NCBI GenBank assembly: GCA_002401495.1
Contig: NVTG01000019.1
Location: forward strand, 1-33,068
Reading direction: 5' to 3'
DNA: 33,068 bases
Source: Candidatus Kaiserbacteria bacterium
GTDB lineage: Bacteria; Patescibacteria; Paceibacteria; UBA9973; UBA2100
The first letter of the stretch is position 1; each line of letters begins with the position of its first letter. Of the stretch, positions 31,465 through 33,068 are shown piece by piece. The translations under genes were made by a program, and so were the position numbers. Under the pieces are notes generated by a model that saw only the letters and a program-made list of their open reading frames with translations, searched no databases and was not told the DNA's origin.

Positions 31465-31520
31465 AAGATTTCTCCCTTTGTTGGACGTTACCATCCGAGC
31501 GTTACGTGATTTGCTTATTC

Positions 31521-31544
31521 AAAAACTCGCCATCAGGCCAAGTC
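31521..31544 (-). promoter_or_regulatory. Attenuator-like hairpin in the leader of the mini unit
   Basis: Minus strand: ACTTG-G-CC pairs with GGCGAGT (seven pairs, one bulge, loop TGAT) and runs straight into TTTTT. It lies between the promoter and the Shine-Dalgarno, where premature termination would control expression of the unit. Confidence 0.45.
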
Positions 31545-31578
31545 CGTAGGCAAAAAACTAACACACGAATGTATTTTG

Positions 31579-31608
31579 ATAATAGCAGTAGATTAGTATA
31601 TCTGTCAA
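31579..31608 (-). promoter_or_regulatory. Sigma-70 promoter of the G+C-rich mini unit
   Basis: Minus strand TTGACA (31608-31603), 18-base spacer, TATTAT (31584-31579); start near 31572. TTGACA begins right at the end of the hisS-like stop codon. Gives a leader of about 108 bases. Confidence 0.7.
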
Positions 31609-32754
31609 CTAAACCTTCAACCTCTTCAAATAGCTAGAAAGGTTTGAAAGCGGAACAACCACCTGTGACCTAGTATTCATATTACGAACAATCGCAGTCT
31701 CTTCGAGTGCTTCTTTGTGGCCGATTATTATCGTATATGGAGTAGTAGCACTTTCAAGTTGTCCTCCGATACTGTCTATTGCAATTTGTTGGGAAATTGG
31801 AACACCTGATTTACGAAGTAATTCTATAACTGAAAAACTTTTCATTTTTGCTTGGGGGCCAAGTTGTGCAAAAAAGAATTTAGGCATCGTAGTAGAACGT
31901 CTCTTAGGCTTAACTCTTCCTCGTATTTCGTGTTCAATAATTACACTAACAACAGGCATTTCAACTCGATAGCTTTTATACGCAAGAGAATCGTGCCGTC
32001 CACCGCGAGCTACTGTTATTGTGCCTCCACTTTCGTTAGGAATTCTTAATTCAAATATTGTGTGTTGCCAACAGTCATTACTTCCTAATACAGAGGTATC
32101 TAGTTCATAAGGAATTCCAATGTTTTCAACATACTCAAGAACAGTTCGAAGATGTGCTCTGCTTTCGTCGTTTAAGTACTCCATGGGGTTAGGAGCACCT
32201 CCTGCAATTTCATTTTGCTTTTCAGAAAGTCTTGAAAACGCTCTAACGGGGTTTCCTGCTTGCATGTCCTCCCTAGCGTAACCCGGCATGGTATTTAAAT
32301 TAGTTCTAAGGTAATTAGTTAAATCACGAATATATCTAGCAGAAGAGTCTTTGTCTCCAATACTGTTTATATGCAGTACGTAATCTTCTATTCCGCTCTC
32401 TCTTGCAATGTTTGCAAGTGTTGCGATAAGCATGCTTTCTGCAATTGCTGACTTGGATCCTATGGCGTGTAGTGAAAGAGAAGAAACCTTTGCGCTGTTT
32501 TCAATTTGATATTCAAAGTGAGGCATGTCTTCTCGGTGGAATCCGTGAGAAACAAAAGACTTAGTTAGGGAAGAGAGTTTCTTTTCAATGGGAAGTGCTA
32601 AGTTTGCGTTTGCTCGTACCTTTAATACTCTGGCAGGCTTTCTGTCTTTAAAGGTTTTTTCAAGCGGCGCAAATCCATAGAACTCTATTGTGTCTAATGC
32701 TCGGTCAAGAAGTTCTCCTGTGCTTGCGCAGTTTGTTTTTTGAATAGTTAACAT
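31609..32754 (-). CDS. HisRS-derived protein lacking catalytic motifs
   Basis: 381 residues. From about 100 on it aligns with histidyl-tRNA synthetase: LHINSIGDKDSSARYIRDL, NPVRAF, PMEYLNDESRAHL, and an anticodon-binding domain ending HKEALEETAIVRNMNTRSQ. Class II catalytic landmarks are missing: there is no LRPEGT, no motif 2 (FRxERPQxGR), the histidine-binding RGLDYY is replaced by GSNDCWQHT, and motif 3 GGRYDGL is GGRHDSL. It should not charge tRNA normally. It could be a tRNA-binding or regulatory paralogue like HisZ or Gcn2-type domains; no his operon is visible. It starts one base after the lepB stop, so is translationally coupled. A bona fide hisS should exist elsewhere. Confidence 0.8.
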   Translation of the reverse strand: MLTIQKTNCASTGELLDRALDTIEFYGFAPLEKTFKDRKPARVLKVRANANLALPIEKKLSSLTKSFVSHGFHREDMPHFEYQIENSAKVSSLSLHAIGSKSAIAESMLIATLANIARESGIEDYVLHINSIGDKDSSARYIRDLTNYLRTNLNTMPGYAREDMQAGNPVRAFSRLSEKQNEIAGGAPNPMEYLNDESRAHLRTVLEYVENIGIPYELDTSVLGSNDCWQHTIFELRIPNESGGTITVARGGRHDSLAYKSYRVEMPVVSVIIEHEIRGRVKPKRRSTTMPKFFFAQLGPQAKMKSFSVIELLRKSGVPISQQIAIDSIGGQLESATTPYTIIIGHKEALEETAIVRNMNTRSQVVVPLSNLSSYLKRLKV

Positions 32755-32755
32755 A

Positions 32756-33068
32756 TTATTTTCCTGGGTAAGTACCTATACTATTAAAAGGAAAGAGCCG
32801 AACGAACGCTCTTCCGGTTATCCTGTTATCTTCCAACGGTCCCCAATAGCGTGAGTCAGAAGATGCCGCTCGGTTATCTCCCATAACAAAATATTCGTTA
32901 TCTCCTAAATTAGAAACCGAATTTGAAGCCTTTTTGTTTTCGTCTGAAACGTAAGGTTCATCTAAAACAAAACCTTCAGTGGATTCATCATTAAAGATAG
33001 TTACAGTGTTTCCTGAAAGAACAACTTTCTCTCCTGGAAGACCAATGATATAAAAAGCAATAATCTTA
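32756..33068 (-). CDS. lepB: Signal peptidase I, C-terminal part (runs off window)
   Basis: 103 residues visible, the 5' end lies beyond the window. IIGLPGEKV is the conserved box after the catalytic Lys region and FVMGDNRAASSDSRYWGP is box E, the most conserved signature of S26 signal peptidases. The end, ITGRAFVRLFPFNSIG, is the usual last strand. It cleaves signal peptides on the outer face of the cytoplasmic membrane. The catalytic Ser and Lys are outside the window. The hisS-like gene follows after one base. Confidence 0.93.
   Translation of the reverse strand, partial: KIIAFYIIGLPGEKVVLSGNTVTIFNDESTEGFVLDEPYVSDENKKASNSVSNLGDNEYFVMGDNRAASSDSRYWGPLEDNRITGRAFVRLFPFNSIGTYPGK

Noticed and set aside
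31081..31549. Two plus-strand open frames (31081-31299, 31289-31549)
   Set aside because: The first overlaps rpsU antisense and the second lies in the G+C-rich structured unit; neither has a promoter or ribosome site and composition follows the hairpins.
31201..31570. tmRNA (ssrA) or 6S RNA in the G+C-rich region
   Set aside because: No tRNA-like acceptor/T-arm pair, no tag frame of the usual type, and no long open-bubble helix typical of 6S RNA.
1..33068. UGA reassigned to Gly or Trp
   Set aside because: All core genes are full length under the standard code and need no in-frame TGA; only the low use as stop is unusual.
1..33068. CRISPR arrays, insertion sequences, integrases, rRNA
   Set aside because: No spaced direct repeats, no transposase or integrase motifs and no rRNA sequence were seen on either strand.

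Overview
The window looks like a chromosomal segment of an AT-rich, small-genome bacterium of the Candidate Phyla Radiation (Patescibacteria), most likely a Paceibacteria/Parcubacteria-type lineage. The evidence is the dense packing of short genes, reduced forms of core proteins (a 710-residue ValRS, a 124-residue YbeY), tRNA genes without encoded CCA, a B12-dependent class II ribonucleotide reductase, small membrane-anchored cupredoxin-like and DoxX-like proteins, and a large membrane-plus-TPR O-antigen-ligase-like protein next to MurJ. This assignment is inference; no rRNA is present to confirm it. I see no insertion sequence, prophage, integrase or CRISPR array.

Layout. 1-2.5 kb: the 3' part of a HEPN-motif protein, then a secreted/anchored protein divergent from an MscS channel. 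2.5-7.4 kb: a plus-strand run of cupredoxin-like, DoxX-like, ThiI, flavodoxin-fold oxidoreductase, YdcF-like and DUF1761 proteins, meeting a convergent RluF-type pseudouridine synthase, which is divergent from a DUF192 protein. 7.4-10.6 kb: ribonucleotide reductase, HIT protein, RNase P RNA. 10.6-16.4 kb: Wzy-like/TPR protein, MurJ, LepA. 16.4-18.8 kb: small proteins (FtsB-like, CYTH, glutaredoxin, several micro-ORFs) with tRNA-Arg and tRNA-Phe. 18.8-25.1 kb: a minus-strand operon tRNA-Glu, tsaD, glmS, valS, prsW-like, hsp20. 25.1-26.5 kb: tRNA-Ser, a surface protein with a sortase-like signal, and a Cys-rich small protein. 26.5-31.2 kb: cell-division block on the minus strand (rpsU, ybeY, ftsA, ftsZ, trxB) interrupted by one plus-strand small membrane protein gene. 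31.2-33.1 kb: a G+C-rich mini transcription unit, a HisRS-derived protein lacking catalytic motifs, and the end of signal peptidase I.

The genes mostly serve translation and RNA maturation (thiI, rluF, lepA, valS, tsaD, rpsU, ybeY, rnpB, tRNAs), envelope building and division (murJ, glmS, ftsA, ftsZ, FtsB-like, Wzy-like, lepB), and redox or deoxynucleotide supply (nrdJ, trxB, glutaredoxin).

Three window-wide signals stand out. (1) Many genes carry a TAnnnT box exactly 6-8 bases before the start codon and no Shine-Dalgarno, which predicts leaderless mRNAs; in two divergent pairs the two -10 boxes overlap. (2) TGA is almost absent as a stop codon: of 39 coding regions I call, 26 end in TAA, 12 in TAG and only one doubtful micro-ORF in TGA. 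(3) A minority of small orphan genes instead have separate upstream promoters, structured leaders, Shine-Dalgarno sites and flanking hairpins, so two modes of gene expression appear side by side.
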